Origin: UBA9926 sp038131595
GTDB lineage: Bacteria > Pseudomonadota > Gammaproteobacteria > Pseudomonadales > Azotimanducaceae
Direction: 5' to 3'
DNA: 64,000 nucleotides
Assembly: GCA_038131595.1 (NCBI GenBank)
Contig: JAYPPR010000008.1
Span: 1,736,001 to 1,800,000, forward strand
The notes beneath the pieces were generated by a model, which saw only the letters and a list, made by a program, of their open reading frames with translations, made no database searches and had not been told where the DNA came from. Position 1 is the first letter of the stretch, and each line of letters starts with the position of its first letter. Positions 1 to 8,520 of this stretch are shown here, piece after piece. The position numbers and the translations under genes are program-made.

Positions 1-2
1 CG

Positions 3-383
3 ACTAAATTTGTAACGGTTAATGTCGAAGGTGCTGAAAGCCAAGTGGCAGCGCTCGAAGTCGCTTACAGCGTGGCGAATTCACCCTTGGTGAAAACCGC
101 AATCTTTGCTGAGGACGCGAATTGGGGGCGTTTGGTAATGGCCATCGGCAAAGTCGAATCTGAATTGAATCCGAATGTGGTTGATTTGTTTATCAATGAC
201 GTGTGTTTGCTCGAAGCTGGCCTAAAGCATCCAAACTACGAAGAGGCGTTGGGTGAAGCAGCCATGAAATCAGAAGATATTGAAATCCGAGTTGTTCTGA
301 ACCAGGGCGAGTGCAGCGAGACGGTGTGGACTTCTGATTTGTCGCATGACTACGTCACGATTAATGCTGAATATCGGACCTAA
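3..383 (+). CDS. argJ: Glutamate N-acetyltransferase / N-acetylglutamate synthase ArgJ, C-terminal part
   Basis: ArgJ transfers the acetyl group of N-acetylornithine to glutamate in the cyclic arginine pathway. Only about the last 126 codons lie in the window and the gene continues off the left edge. The frame is open from base 3, upstream of any start. Family landmarks are the segment SPLVKTAIFAEDANWGRL, which forms part of the active site in the beta chain, and the C-terminal end TSDLSHDYVTINAEYRT typical of ArgJ. It converges on yacG, 6 bases away. argC lies at the other end of the window, so arginine genes are scattered here. Confidence 0.95.
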   Translation, partial: TKFVTVNVEGAESQVAALEVAYSVANSPLVKTAIFAEDANWGRLVMAIGKVESELNPNVVDLFINDVCLLEAGLKHPNYEEALGEAAMKSEDIEIRVVLNQGECSETVWTSDLSHDYVTINAEYRT

Positions 384-389
384 GGGCCA

Positions 390-581
390 TCAATCCTGGT
401 CCAGATCGCCTGCCGTGACATCATCGTGTTCAGGGTCTGATGGAATACGATGCTTTTCTTCTGCCCAGGCGCCAAGATCAATCATGTGGCAGCGTTCGCT
501 GCAAAATGGCCTGAACTTACTCGAACTGATCCAAGCGACTGCCTTGCCGCAGGTTGGGCATTTGACGATGGCGTCGGTCAT
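390..581 (-). CDS. yacG: DNA gyrase inhibitor YacG, zinc-binding
   Basis: A small 63-residue zinc protein whose E. coli homologue binds GyrB and inhibits gyrase. The four zinc ligands are visible as CPTCGK near residue 8 and CSERC near residue 28, followed by the acidic tail typical of the family. Its start overlaps the coaE stop by four bases (ATGA type), so it is translated as the last gene of the pilus/coaE operon. The coaE-yacG neighbourhood is conserved in gammaproteobacteria and supports the call. Confidence 0.93.
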   Translation of the reverse strand: MTDAIVKCPTCGKAVAWISSSKFRPFCSERCHMIDLGAWAEEKHRIPSDPEHDDVTAGDLDQD

Positions 582-1174
582 TGGTGAGCGAGCTCCAAGT
601 AGACGTTATGTAGTCGGTCAACTTCATTGAGCACGGTGGTCGTGTCTCCATTGTTTTCGATGACGTCGTCTGCGATGTTGCGGCGTTCTTCTGAACTCGG
701 CTGGCTTGCCATGATTTGTCGAACCAGACTTTCGGAGCTGCCGTCTCTTGTCATCACTCGATGGACGCGAACTGACTCATCGGCATCAACCACTAGCATG
801 CGATGAATAAGCGGTGAGTTACCTAACCCTGCTGAGAGAACTAACATAGCATAGGCGCTGGTCGCCGATTGAAGCTGATGTGCCAATGTCTCCATGATGG
901 GGCGATGGGTGAAGGACTCTAGCTGGCGTCTCGCATTAACGTCATTGAATACGATCTCTCGCAGCTTGGGTCGATCGAGCCGTCCGCTTGAATCTGTGAT
1001 TCCCTCACCAAAGTGAGCCACGATTTGTGCGAGGGCGGGTTGCCCTGGTTCGACGATGTGTCGTGCAGCCTCATCGGCATCAGCGATGACGACGCCTCTT
1101 GCTGCGAAGGCGTCGGTGACCAGCGTCTTGCCGCTACCAATGCCTCCTGTGACACCCACTATGAATCCCGCCAC
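578..1174 (-). CDS. coaE: Dephospho-CoA kinase
   Basis: CoaE phosphorylates the 3'-hydroxyl of dephospho-CoA with ATP, the last step of coenzyme A synthesis. The protein has 198 residues, the usual family length. The P-loop GGIGSGKT sits at residues 10-17 and is followed by the conserved DADEAARHIV substrate segment. The middle part (GLGNSPLIHRMLVVDADE) matches the family position where acidic substrate-binding residues occur. Its ATG overlaps the stop of pilD, and it overlaps yacG by four bases, so pilD-coaE-yacG are probably translationally coupled. Confidence 0.95.
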   Translation of the reverse strand: MAGFIVGVTGGIGSGKTLVTDAFAARGVVIADADEAARHIVEPGQPALAQIVAHFGEGITDSSGRLDRPKLREIVFNDVNARRQLESFTHRPIMETLAHQLQSATSAYAMLVLSAGLGNSPLIHRMLVVDADESVRVHRVMTRDGSSESLVRQIMASQPSSEERRNIADDVIENNGDTTTVLNEVDRLHNVYLELAHQ

Positions 1175-2043
1175 TAGAGTACTCCGGCTGGTAGATAAAA
1201 CGACAAAACGGTGTCACCCGCTAGTAGGTAAACAAACCCTGCGAGTGCCAAATAGGGACCAAAGGCGATAGCCTCTTCTCGTGGACGGCCCAGTACAATC
1301 AATATGATGCCGACGATTGCGCCGATCGCAGAGGAGATCAGCACAATGCCCGGCAGCGCCATCCATCCAAACCAGGCTCCAAGGGCGGCCAGCAATTTAA
1401 AGTCCCCGAAACCCATCCCTTCTTTGCCGGTGGCGAGCTTAAACCCTTGATAGACAATCCAGAGGGATAGGTATCCGGCCACAGCTCCAATAACGGCCTC
1501 CTCGAGGGAGCAGAAGATGTCATTAAGGTTGACTAACAGGCCAATCCATATACCTGGGAGGGTAATTTGGTCGGGCAATATCTGGTGATCAAAATCAATG
1601 AACGTGAGGGCGATCAGGCCGTAGCTCAGCACAAGCGCTGCGGCAAAGGTGGCATTCCAGCCCAGTACCATTAATAAGCCAAGGGTCACGAGCCCAGTAA
1701 AGAGTTCAATGAGCGGGTATCTGAGAGAAATCCTGTGTGAGCAGTCCCTGCACCGTCCTTGCAGTAACAGAAAGCTAATAATAGGGACGTTATCGTAGGC
1801 TCGGATGGTCGAGGAGCAAGAAGGGCAGGCGGATCTTGGGCCCCATAATGTGATTGGCGGCTCCGCTTTCAGAACCTGGTCAAGAATGAGGGCGGCCTCC
1901 TCTTTCCACGTTTGCTCAAGGATCAACGGAAGCCGAAAGATAACAACGTTGAGAAAGCTGCCTACCAGGGTGCCAAAGATAAAAACAAACAGGCTAAAAA
2001 CTGCAGGGTACTGATCGTGCAAAAGGCCAAAGGTATCAAGCAT
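1174..2043 (-). CDS. pilD: Type IV prepilin peptidase / N-methyltransferase PilD
   Basis: PilD cleaves the leader of type IV prepilins and pseudopilins after glycine and methylates the new N-terminus at the inner membrane. The 289-residue protein has an N-terminal TM segment, then a cytoplasmic loop with two CxxC pairs (CPSC and CRDC) that bind zinc in classical PilD. The catalytic aspartates of the GXGD peptidase family are visible in FIDFDHQILPD and GMGFGDFKLL. Several further hydrophobic segments follow. It comes 38 bases after pilC. It would process both pilins at 5.4-6.4 kb and possibly other pseudopilins. Confidence 0.96.
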   Translation of the reverse strand: MLDTFGLLHDQYPAVFSLFVFIFGTLVGSFLNVVIFRLPLILEQTWKEEAALILDQVLKAEPPITLWGPRSACPSCSSTIRAYDNVPIISFLLLQGRCRDCSHRISLRYPLIELFTGLVTLGLLMVLGWNATFAAALVLSYGLIALTFIDFDHQILPDQITLPGIWIGLLVNLNDIFCSLEEAVIGAVAGYLSLWIVYQGFKLATGKEGMGFGDFKLLAALGAWFGWMALPGIVLISSAIGAIVGIILIVLGRPREEAIAFGPYLALAGFVYLLAGDTVLSFYLPAGVL

Positions 2044-2081
2044 AGGCGAGGTCTTACCGCTACAAGGTCAAGGTAAAAAGT

Positions 2082-3296
2082 CTAACCGCTGATCGCGCCG
2101 CCCATTTGGAAAATCGGCAGATACATAGCAACCATCATGCCTCCTACGACCACTCCTAAAAAAGCCATGATGAACGGTTCGATAAGTGAGGTGAGGCCAT
2201 CCACGGCAGTATCGACCATTTCCTCATAGTAGGTCGCTGACTTCTCCAGCATAGAATCGAGCGCGCCCGATTCTTCGCCGATTGCCACCATTTGGACAAC
2301 CATGCTCGGGAACAAATCAGCTGCACGCATAGAGTCTGCGAGTTGTGTGCCGCTTGAGACCTCATTCTTCATTTGCATGATGGCTTCAAAATACACCACA
2401 TTGCCTGCGGCACCCGCTGCCGAATCAAGCGCTTCAACGAGTGGCACCCCTGCTGCAAAAGTGGTCGACAAGGTGCGCGTGAATCTGGCCACGCATGATT
2501 TATCGATGAGTTCGCCAATGACAGGGATCTTGAGCGAGAGTTTCTCCTGGCCATCTCTAAAGGCCTGGGATCGTTTATGCATCTGTTTATAGAGGGCGTA
2601 AAGACCTCCAATAATCAACAGGATAATCAGCCACCAGGCTTGCATGAATTCTGAGGCATCAACCACCATTTGGGTAAAGGCTGGAAGGTCTGCCCCGAAC
2701 CCGCTGAAGACAACCTCGAATTGAGGAACGACCTTCACCAGCAGAATGCCGGTCACGATGCCAGCAATGACCAGCACTGCGATCGGGTAATTCATCGCGC
2801 TTTTGATTTTGGCTTTGAGCGCTTCCGTCTTCTCTTTATAGGTCGCCAAGCGGTCGAGCATGGTTTCAAGTGCGCCAGACTGCTCGCCTGCCTCTATTAA
2901 GTTGCAGAATAGGTCGTCGAAATGCTCCCGAGGCTGTGCTCTGATCGCAGCGGCGAAGCTGTTCCCACCTGACACCTCTGCGCTGATTTTTCTGATCAGA
3001 TCTTTCATCGCGGCGTTGTCCACGCCACCGGCAACGATTTCGAAGGATTGGACGAGCGGTACACCCGCTTTCATCATGGTGGCAAGTTGCCTTGTGAAAA
3101 TCGCGACATCCGCAGGCGTTATTTTGGCGCCCATCGAAAAAAGACTCTTCCCCTGCTTTTTCACCGATTTTGCGGTGATGCCTTGCTTTCTTAAGGCCGC
3201 TTTCACCGAGGTGGGGCTACCGGCTTTCATCTCGCCAGAGATTTTCTTCCCAGACCGATTGGTACCAGTCCAATTGTATAGAACGTCCTCAGCCAT
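2082..3296 (-). CDS. pilC: Type IV pilus inner-membrane platform protein PilC
   Basis: PilC is the polytopic platform on which the PilB and retraction ATPases act. The protein has 404 residues, the usual length, with two tandem T2SSF domains. Each has a cytoplasmic helical part followed by hydrophobic segments, and the conserved GVPLVQSFEIVAGG and GVPLVEALDSAAGA segments mark the two repeats. A last TM helix near the C-terminus (FIMAFLGVVVGGMMVAMYLPIF) is characteristic. The gene lies 14 bases downstream of pilB and 38 bases upstream of pilD. Confidence 0.96.
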   Translation of the reverse strand: MAEDVLYNWTGTNRSGKKISGEMKAGSPTSVKAALRKQGITAKSVKKQGKSLFSMGAKITPADVAIFTRQLATMMKAGVPLVQSFEIVAGGVDNAAMKDLIRKISAEVSGGNSFAAAIRAQPREHFDDLFCNLIEAGEQSGALETMLDRLATYKEKTEALKAKIKSAMNYPIAVLVIAGIVTGILLVKVVPQFEVVFSGFGADLPAFTQMVVDASEFMQAWWLIILLIIGGLYALYKQMHKRSQAFRDGQEKLSLKIPVIGELIDKSCVARFTRTLSTTFAAGVPLVEALDSAAGAAGNVVYFEAIMQMKNEVSSGTQLADSMRAADLFPSMVVQMVAIGEESGALDSMLEKSATYYEEMVDTAVDGLTSLIEPFIMAFLGVVVGGMMVAMYLPIFQMGGAISG

Positions 3297-3310
3297 GGAC
3301 CTCTCTCCGA

Positions 3311-5019
3311 CTAGTGACCACTCGTGACTCGCTCGACTTCATCAAGGCTCGTCAGGCCATTTTTAACCTTAACGAGTGCGGAGCGGTGAAGGTTGTTGAA
3401 GCCTTCTTTCTCGCAGGCCTCAGCAATTTCGATGGAGTTACCATCCTCCATAATGATTTTGGCGATGTTGTCGGTAATTTTGGCGACCTCATAGATGCCG
3501 ACGCGGCCCTTGTAGCCACCGTTGCATTGGTCGCAGCCTTTTGGCCCATAAACCGTGAAGCCCTCGGCGATATCTGCTTCGGTAAACCCCTGTTCAAGCA
3601 ATGCGCTGTCTGGAATCTCGAGCGCCTCTTTACAGCTGCACAATCGGCGCGCAAGTCGCTGCGCAATGATGAGGTTGATGGAGGTTGCTAGGTTAAACGC
3701 AGGTACGCCCATGTTTCGAAGTCGGGTGATGGTTTCCGCCGCTGAATTCGTGTGCAGCGTCGACATCACCATGTGCCCCGTTTGCGCCGCTTTAATTGAA
3801 ATCTCGGCAGTCTCCAGATCCCGGATCTCGCCCACCATGATGATGTCCGGGTCCTGTCGCAAGAATGAGCGGAGCGCCTCGGCAAACGTCAACCCGACCT
3901 TCGCGTTAACCGGACATTGATTGATGCCGTCGAGATTGATTTCGACGGGATCCTCTGCGGTGGAAATGTTGAGTTCAGGAGTGTTGAGGATGTTGAGCCC
4001 TGTGTACAAAGAGACCGTCTTGCCCGAGCCCGTAGGTCCTGTGACAAGAAACATCCCTTGAGGCTTCTTGAGCGCATCAAGATAGAGCGCTTTTTGATCA
4101 TCCTCGTAACCCAGCGCATCGATCCCCATTTTGGCTGAGCTCGCGTCCAAAATTCGAAGCACGATTTTTTCGCCAAAAAGGACCGGCAGGGTGTTTACAC
4201 GAAAGTCGATGGATTTTGTTTTCGATACTTTCAGCTTGATCCGGCCGTCCTGAGGCACACGGCGTTCTGAGATGTCCATTTGGCTCATGACTTTTAGGCG
4301 AGCCGCAATTCTTGGAGCCAAGGTAATGGGGGGTGTTGCGACCTCATGCAATATGCCGTCAGTGCGAAACCGGACTTTGTAAGATTTCTCAAAGGGCTCG
4401 AAGTGAAGGTCAGAGCTGCCGAGCTTGATAGCGTCGAGTAGCATCTTGTTGATAAAGCGAACCACCGGTGTGTCGTCGATGCCGCTATCGGCTGCCTCTT
4501 CATCTTCCTCGGTGCTTTCCACGGTCTCCAAATCAAGGTCGATGTCGTCATCTAACCCCTCGAAAACAGAGGACTCATCGACCTCTAGGTGAGCATGAAT
4601 AAATTTAGAGAGTTGATCTTCCCGAACCAACACCTCTTCTGTCGCAATACCCGTCTGAAACTGAATATCCGAGAGCGCTTGTCGATTCGTGGGTCCGATA
4701 CCGCAACAAAAAGCCGGTTGCCTCGCTGAAATAGCGGTACCGCATGATTTTTCCGAATGAGTTCGTTGCTGACGATCCCCTCTGGCAAGGCACTCGTATC
4801 GAAGGCGTCGAGGTCGAGGATGGGTGTTGTAAATTCGTCAGCCGCGGCGACTGCGATCTTCTCAGCAGAGATGCCCTTTTCGTGAACGAGATAGGCAACG
4901 AATGGCAGCTTCGCTGATCTCGCCTCTTGATGCAGTTCAACCGCGCTTGCTTCCTCGATGATGCCGTCAGCGACGAGCTTGCGAGTCAGTCCAGAGACTT
5001 GTCGTTGTCGTTCAGACAT
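3311..5019 (-). pseudogene. pilB: Type IV pilus assembly ATPase PilB, interrupted by a single-base frameshift
   Basis: PilB is the hexameric extension ATPase of type IV pili. The N-terminal third (from ATG at 5019, MshEN-type domain) and the remainder lie in two frames. They join if one C is restored in the CCC run at 4691-4693 (minus-strand reading GACCCACGAA). The join then reads SDPTNRQALSDIQFQTG, as in other PilB proteins, and the total is 569 residues, normal for the family. The second part has Walker A GPTGSGKTVSLY, Walker B DPDIIMVGEIRD and a CxxC zinc pair (CDQC). A one-base loss in a homopolymer suggests a sequencing or consensus error as much as a real mutation. Confidence 0.9.
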
Positions 5020-5168
5020 AAAGGAGCCGCCGATTGATCTGCTACAAAAAAGAAGTGTATCTCCACTCCGGTTAATTTCAAACTCAGGAAAAGGGCTCGC
5101 GGCTCGAGTAGCGCATCCATTCTGAATAAATTCAACTAAAAAGGATGCCCATGGCGGCGATCAGTTAA

Positions 5169-5185
5169 TTGGCGGTAAACCTGCA
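5169..5185 (+). promoter_or_regulatory. Possible sigma54 promoter ahead of pilA
   Basis: The sequence TTGGCGGTAAACCTGCA has GG and GC dinucleotides separated by ten bases, the spacing required for a -24/-12 sigma54 promoter. pilA is sigma54/PilR-dependent in Pseudomonas. The weak points are a non-consensus -12 half (CTGCA instead of TTGCA) and a leader of about 200 bases to the pilA ATG. Confidence 0.35.
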
Positions 5186-5398
5186 TTTGTTGATGCCATG
5201 AGTAAGGCATTCGCGCAGATTTCGCGTAACCGGAGCCAAAATCCGCGAGTTTGGATAAAATCCAGCGCAAAATCGCAGGTTTGCTGATTAATTCTTGCTT
5301 GAGCTGGGTGTTGGCAAATCGAGTTCTCAGTGTCATAGTACTCATACTGCGGGGGAAATTGTGCCTGCGGCTCAGAACAATTGTATGGAGAGACGAGC

Positions 5399-5856
5399 AT
5401 GACAACTAAACAAAAGGGTTTCACTCTCATCGAATTGATGATTGTGGTTGCCATCATCGGGATTCTGGCCGCGGTCGCGCTACCTGCGTACCAGAACTAT
5501 ATTCAAAATGCTAATTCAGCTTCGGTGAATCAGTATTACGAAGAGGCGCAAGACGTTGTTAAGGCAACGTTGTGAATTTGCAAGCAAATGTCGCAATGGG
5601 GCCTGACCTCAGGCATTCCATCCAAGCTGGCGCGGCTGGTTGGGTGACAATTTTCAATAATGCAGGTGGCAACCTCACCAACCGGCGCGGCTGCTTATCT
5701 CAGCTTACGTGACTACCACGGATGGGGATTTACTGGGCAACGCGATTGGCGTTATTGACAGCCGCATCTGCAACGGCTATTACGATTGAGCGACCAGCGT
5801 ATGGCGCGTTCTCGGCGGTAGATCAGACCACTGTTACATTCGCTGACTACTACTAA
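5399..5856 (+). pseudogene. pilA: Major type IV pilin PilA, broken by several frameshifts
   Basis: The ATG at 5399 follows a GGAGAG ribosome site and starts a short basic leader, then GFTLIELMIVVAIIGILAAV, the classical type IV pilin cleavage and N-methylation region. The frame stops at 5575. Pilin-like segments then continue in shifting frames: VNLQANVAMG, AGAAGWVTIFNNAGG, TSPTGAAAYL, AYVTTTDGDLLGNAIGVID and finally a stretch ending TVTFADYY with a stop at 5854-5856, just before a terminator. At least four one-base shifts are needed to rebuild a pilin of about 152 residues. It is either a decaying gene or a scrambled consensus of variable pilin alleles. Confidence 0.85.
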
Positions 5857-5873
5857 GTGGTTTAGCTAATCGT

Positions 5874-5898
5874 AAAAAGGCCCCTCGGGGCCTTTTTT
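5874..5898 (+). terminator. Rho-independent terminator after pilA
   Basis: A GC-rich hairpin (AAGGCCCC, two-base TC loop, GGGGCCTT) is followed by six T. It ends the pilA transcription unit, 18 bases after the reconstructed pilA stop, and separates it from the second pilin. Confidence 0.9.
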
Positions 5899-5979
5899 GT
5901 TTCTGAATCTAGACTGCGGAATTCCACATTCAGCAGATGCATCAGACGCAACAAAAGAGAAAGGCAAACTGAATAGTCG

Positions 5980-6405
5980 ATGATCAATCATCCCAAGAAT
6001 GGTTTTACCCTCGTTGAGTTAATGATCGCGATTGCGATCGCGGCGATTCTCGGGTCGCTGGCGATGACTGCCTACAACGGCTATGTGTCTTCAAGTCGTG
6101 AGTCTGCGCTGCTCCAGACTTTGCAATCGGTGAAACTCGTTCAAGAAGATCGCCGGCTCCGGTTAGGCGAGTATGTTGAGGGAGCGTATGACCCTACGAA
6201 TCCTTCGGTCTCAGGAGGCCTTGCATCCACGCTTGGCTGGAACCCGTCTGATCCCAACCTCGAAATCTCCTTGGTTGCCGAGTGCCAGGCCGATGGTACG
6301 GCGCCCGAATGTGCGCGAGGGAGTGGCGTAAAAGTGACCGCAACGCATACCCAGGGTGAGTCAATGTGCCGGATCTATAACGGGGTGACCACGTCAAACT
6401 GTTAA
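5980..6405 (+). CDS. Second type IV pilin / minor pilin
   Basis: This 141-residue prepilin has a short leader ending in glycine and then GFTLVELMIAIAIAAILGSL, with the glutamate at mature position 5 that pilins need for assembly. The C-terminal part contains two cysteine pairs' worth of residues (CQADGTAPEC and a closing CRIYNGVTTSNC), consistent with a disulfide-bonded pilin D-region. It has its own start after the pilA terminator, so it may be expressed independently. It resembles PilE/PilA-type pilins more than the FimT/PilV minor pilins. Whether it replaces the broken pilA as the main pilin is inference. Confidence 0.85.
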   Translation: MINHPKNGFTLVELMIAIAIAAILGSLAMTAYNGYVSSSRESALLQTLQSVKLVQEDRRLRLGEYVEGAYDPTNPSVSGGLASTLGWNPSDPNLEISLVAECQADGTAPECARGSGVKVTATHTQGESMCRIYNGVTTSNC

Positions 6406-6674
6406 TTAGGGTCTGCTGTCTAAATGGGCCGCGGGACACTGAATGGGCCTCGACTTCTAATCTCAAGCGCTGCATCGGTGACTATCTCTGAGCTTAGTAC
6501 TGGCTAGTTCGAGGCTCGCCCAGCCCTTTGTTGAATCAACATTGAACCCCGTCCTGGATTCTTTCGGCGCTTACCTAATCGCTTAGTCAGATAGATTCAG
6601 TGATGCTCGGCGAAAGCCACCGTTCGGCTGGCTGATTCAATTTGATGGGGGGCTCGTGTACACTTCGCAACCGT

Positions 6675-6750
<76 letters not shown>

Positions 6751-6962
6751 TTTTTTTGCAAGGTCTGTCACCCGTTAGGCTTTGGCTCCTTCAGTCTCCA
6801 CCTTGCCATTGATCGCGAGTCATTGATGGCATGCGCTATGGCAACCCCCGAAGAGTTAAAGTTCCTAGCTTGTTGTTTGGAATCCAATATGCGTCCGCCG
6901 TTATGCGTCTTATAAAGTGCGATGAAGTTGATCGTTGCGCGAAAGCGCTAGCTCCCAATTAG

Positions 6963-7439
6963 ATGATCATCGAGCGCTTACCCATCACAGCATGGCGAAG
7001 ACTGAAGTCTTTGCGCGAACGCGCTGTGCGCGATTCTCCAGAGGCTTTTGGATCAACGCTAGACGAGATGTTATCGGTGACCCGAGCGCAGTGGATCGAG
7101 CAGTTGGAGCAGTTGCCGACTTTTGTTGCCTGCGAGCGGGACGCTGATATAGGGATGGCTCGGGTCAGTTTTGCTAATGACTCAGCTGAAGCTTGGCTTA
7201 TATCGATGTGGGTAGCGCCTGATTTTCGAGGTCGGCGAGTGGGTGAGCAGCTGGCACGTGCGGTAATCGCTCTGGCGCGGGATAGAGGCTGCACTAAAGT
7301 GTTTTTGGAAGTTGCCGATCACATGGTGCCTGCGATCTCTCTGTATGAGCGGTTGGGCTTTAGTCCCACGGGCGATAAAGGCCACTTTCCCAGCCCAAGA
7401 GCGCATATTACTGAACATCGGCGAGTGTTGATGTTGTAA
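6963..7439 (+). CDS. GNAT family N-acetyltransferase
   Basis: A 158-residue GCN5-related acetyltransferase. The acetyl-CoA pyrophosphate-binding motif A appears as DFRGRRVGEQLARAVIALA near residues 89-107, preceded by the WVAPDF strand, and motif B as ISLYERLGFSPTG near the C-terminus. The substrate cannot be predicted. It stands alone between the tRNA and the phosphatase-like gene, with about 210 bases on the 5' side and 300 on the 3' side, in a stretch that interrupts the otherwise conserved pil-nadC order. Confidence 0.85.
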   Translation: MIIERLPITAWRRLKSLRERAVRDSPEAFGSTLDEMLSVTRAQWIEQLEQLPTFVACERDADIGMARVSFANDSAEAWLISMWVAPDFRGRRVGEQLARAVIALARDRGCTKVFLEVADHMVPAISLYERLGFSPTGDKGHFPSPRAHITEHRRVLML

Positions 7440-7743
7440 CCCTAATGAGCGCTCGGTGAGAGTAGGGGGGCATGAAGGCCATCTAAGTGAGCGTAGCTCA
7501 TCAAGCTCTAGTCTGATGGGGATACCTGTTCTCTTACCTGTCACTGACCTTCTGGGCATCGCCATGATCACTGAATGCTCAGCATGGGCGAGTGAGAGAA
7601 ACGGGTGGCGCTGATCATTGTGAAGCTGCGTATCAAGCTGATCTGTGGTGCAGAGCTCAGGATGCGTCCCTGCCGCACAAAAAACACTAAACTAGTGTAA
7701 CGCAGGAAGGCTAACCGCTTTGGTCAATCACGGAGGTTCAAGC

Positions 7744-8295
7744 ATGAATCGTTTAGCAAATTGGATCGTCATGTGGGCACTTGGTCTGGTCTGCGCGAGC
7801 GCGACGGTTGCGGAGACCAAGCCCAGTGCTCGTGAGCAGGTTGAGTCTTCAGGAATCCTCAATGCGACTTGGGTAGATGATCAGCTATCGTCTTCAGGAC
7901 AAATCGCAGCAGAGCATATACCACTCTTACAATCACTGGGCGTCAAAACGGTAGTGAACCTTGCGGTGTACAACGAGGAATATAATGGGTCAGAAAACCA
8001 ATGGGTGGTAGAGAATGGTCTGACCTATATTCACCTGCCGGTTGATTTTGAGAGGCCAACGTCGAGTGATCTCAAAAGATTTTTTCAGCTGATGGATGCC
8101 CTCGCAGATGAACCCGTCTGGGTGCACTGTATTGCGAACTATCGAGCGAGCGCATTCACCTATCTTTATCGCATCAATAAGCGGGGCGATTCCAAAGCGG
8201 ATGCGAAAGCGCTTTTGGATCAAATCTGGACCGACGAACTGCGCGATGAGTACCCCCAATGGGCGGAGCTAATGGCGAAGCATGACAGCGAGTGA
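7744..8295 (+). CDS. Exported phosphatase-like protein with a short P-loop (HCxxxxR)
   Basis: The ATG at 7744 is chosen because GGAGG lies eight bases upstream and a signal peptide follows (NWIVMWALGLVCASATVAET, cleaved near ATVA). The mature part resembles the dual-specificity/DUF442-like phosphatase fold: TWVDDQLSSSGQIAAEHI, a strand TVVNLAVYNEEYN, then VHCIANYRASAF, where the phosphatase loop is expected. The loop reads C-I-A-N-Y-R, one residue shorter than the classical CX5R, so catalysis cannot be taken for granted. Periplasmic location is expected. The substrate is unknown. Confidence 0.75.
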   Translation: MNRLANWIVMWALGLVCASATVAETKPSAREQVESSGILNATWVDDQLSSSGQIAAEHIPLLQSLGVKTVVNLAVYNEEYNGSENQWVVENGLTYIHLPVDFERPTSSDLKRFFQLMDALADEPVWVHCIANYRASAFTYLYRINKRGDSKADAKALLDQIWTDELRDEYPQWAELMAKHDSE

Positions 8296-8520
8296 ATCAA
8301 ACGGTTAGAGAGCACTAAGGAAAGGCTCTTTCGCCGCTTTTAGAGTGGACGACCATTCGAGACCATCGCCGGCGGTGTCTGGGGTTTGAACTGAAATAGA
8401 AGGTTAGGGAGGCGCCAAACCCTTTACTCTCGATTTGCTAGTTGCCTGTTCACCAGGCAGACCTTTACAGTACGCGGGTTAAATGAGTAGCGCATCAAGC
8501 AGAGGCGCACCGCACTTTGG

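Noticed and set aside
4680..4700. Programmed ribosomal frameshift in pilB
   Set aside because: There is no slippery heptamer with a downstream structure, and programmed shifts are not known for PilB.
5160..5398. Cyclic-di-GMP (GEMM) riboswitch in the pilA leader
   Set aside because: The conserved GGGACGCAAAG core is absent.
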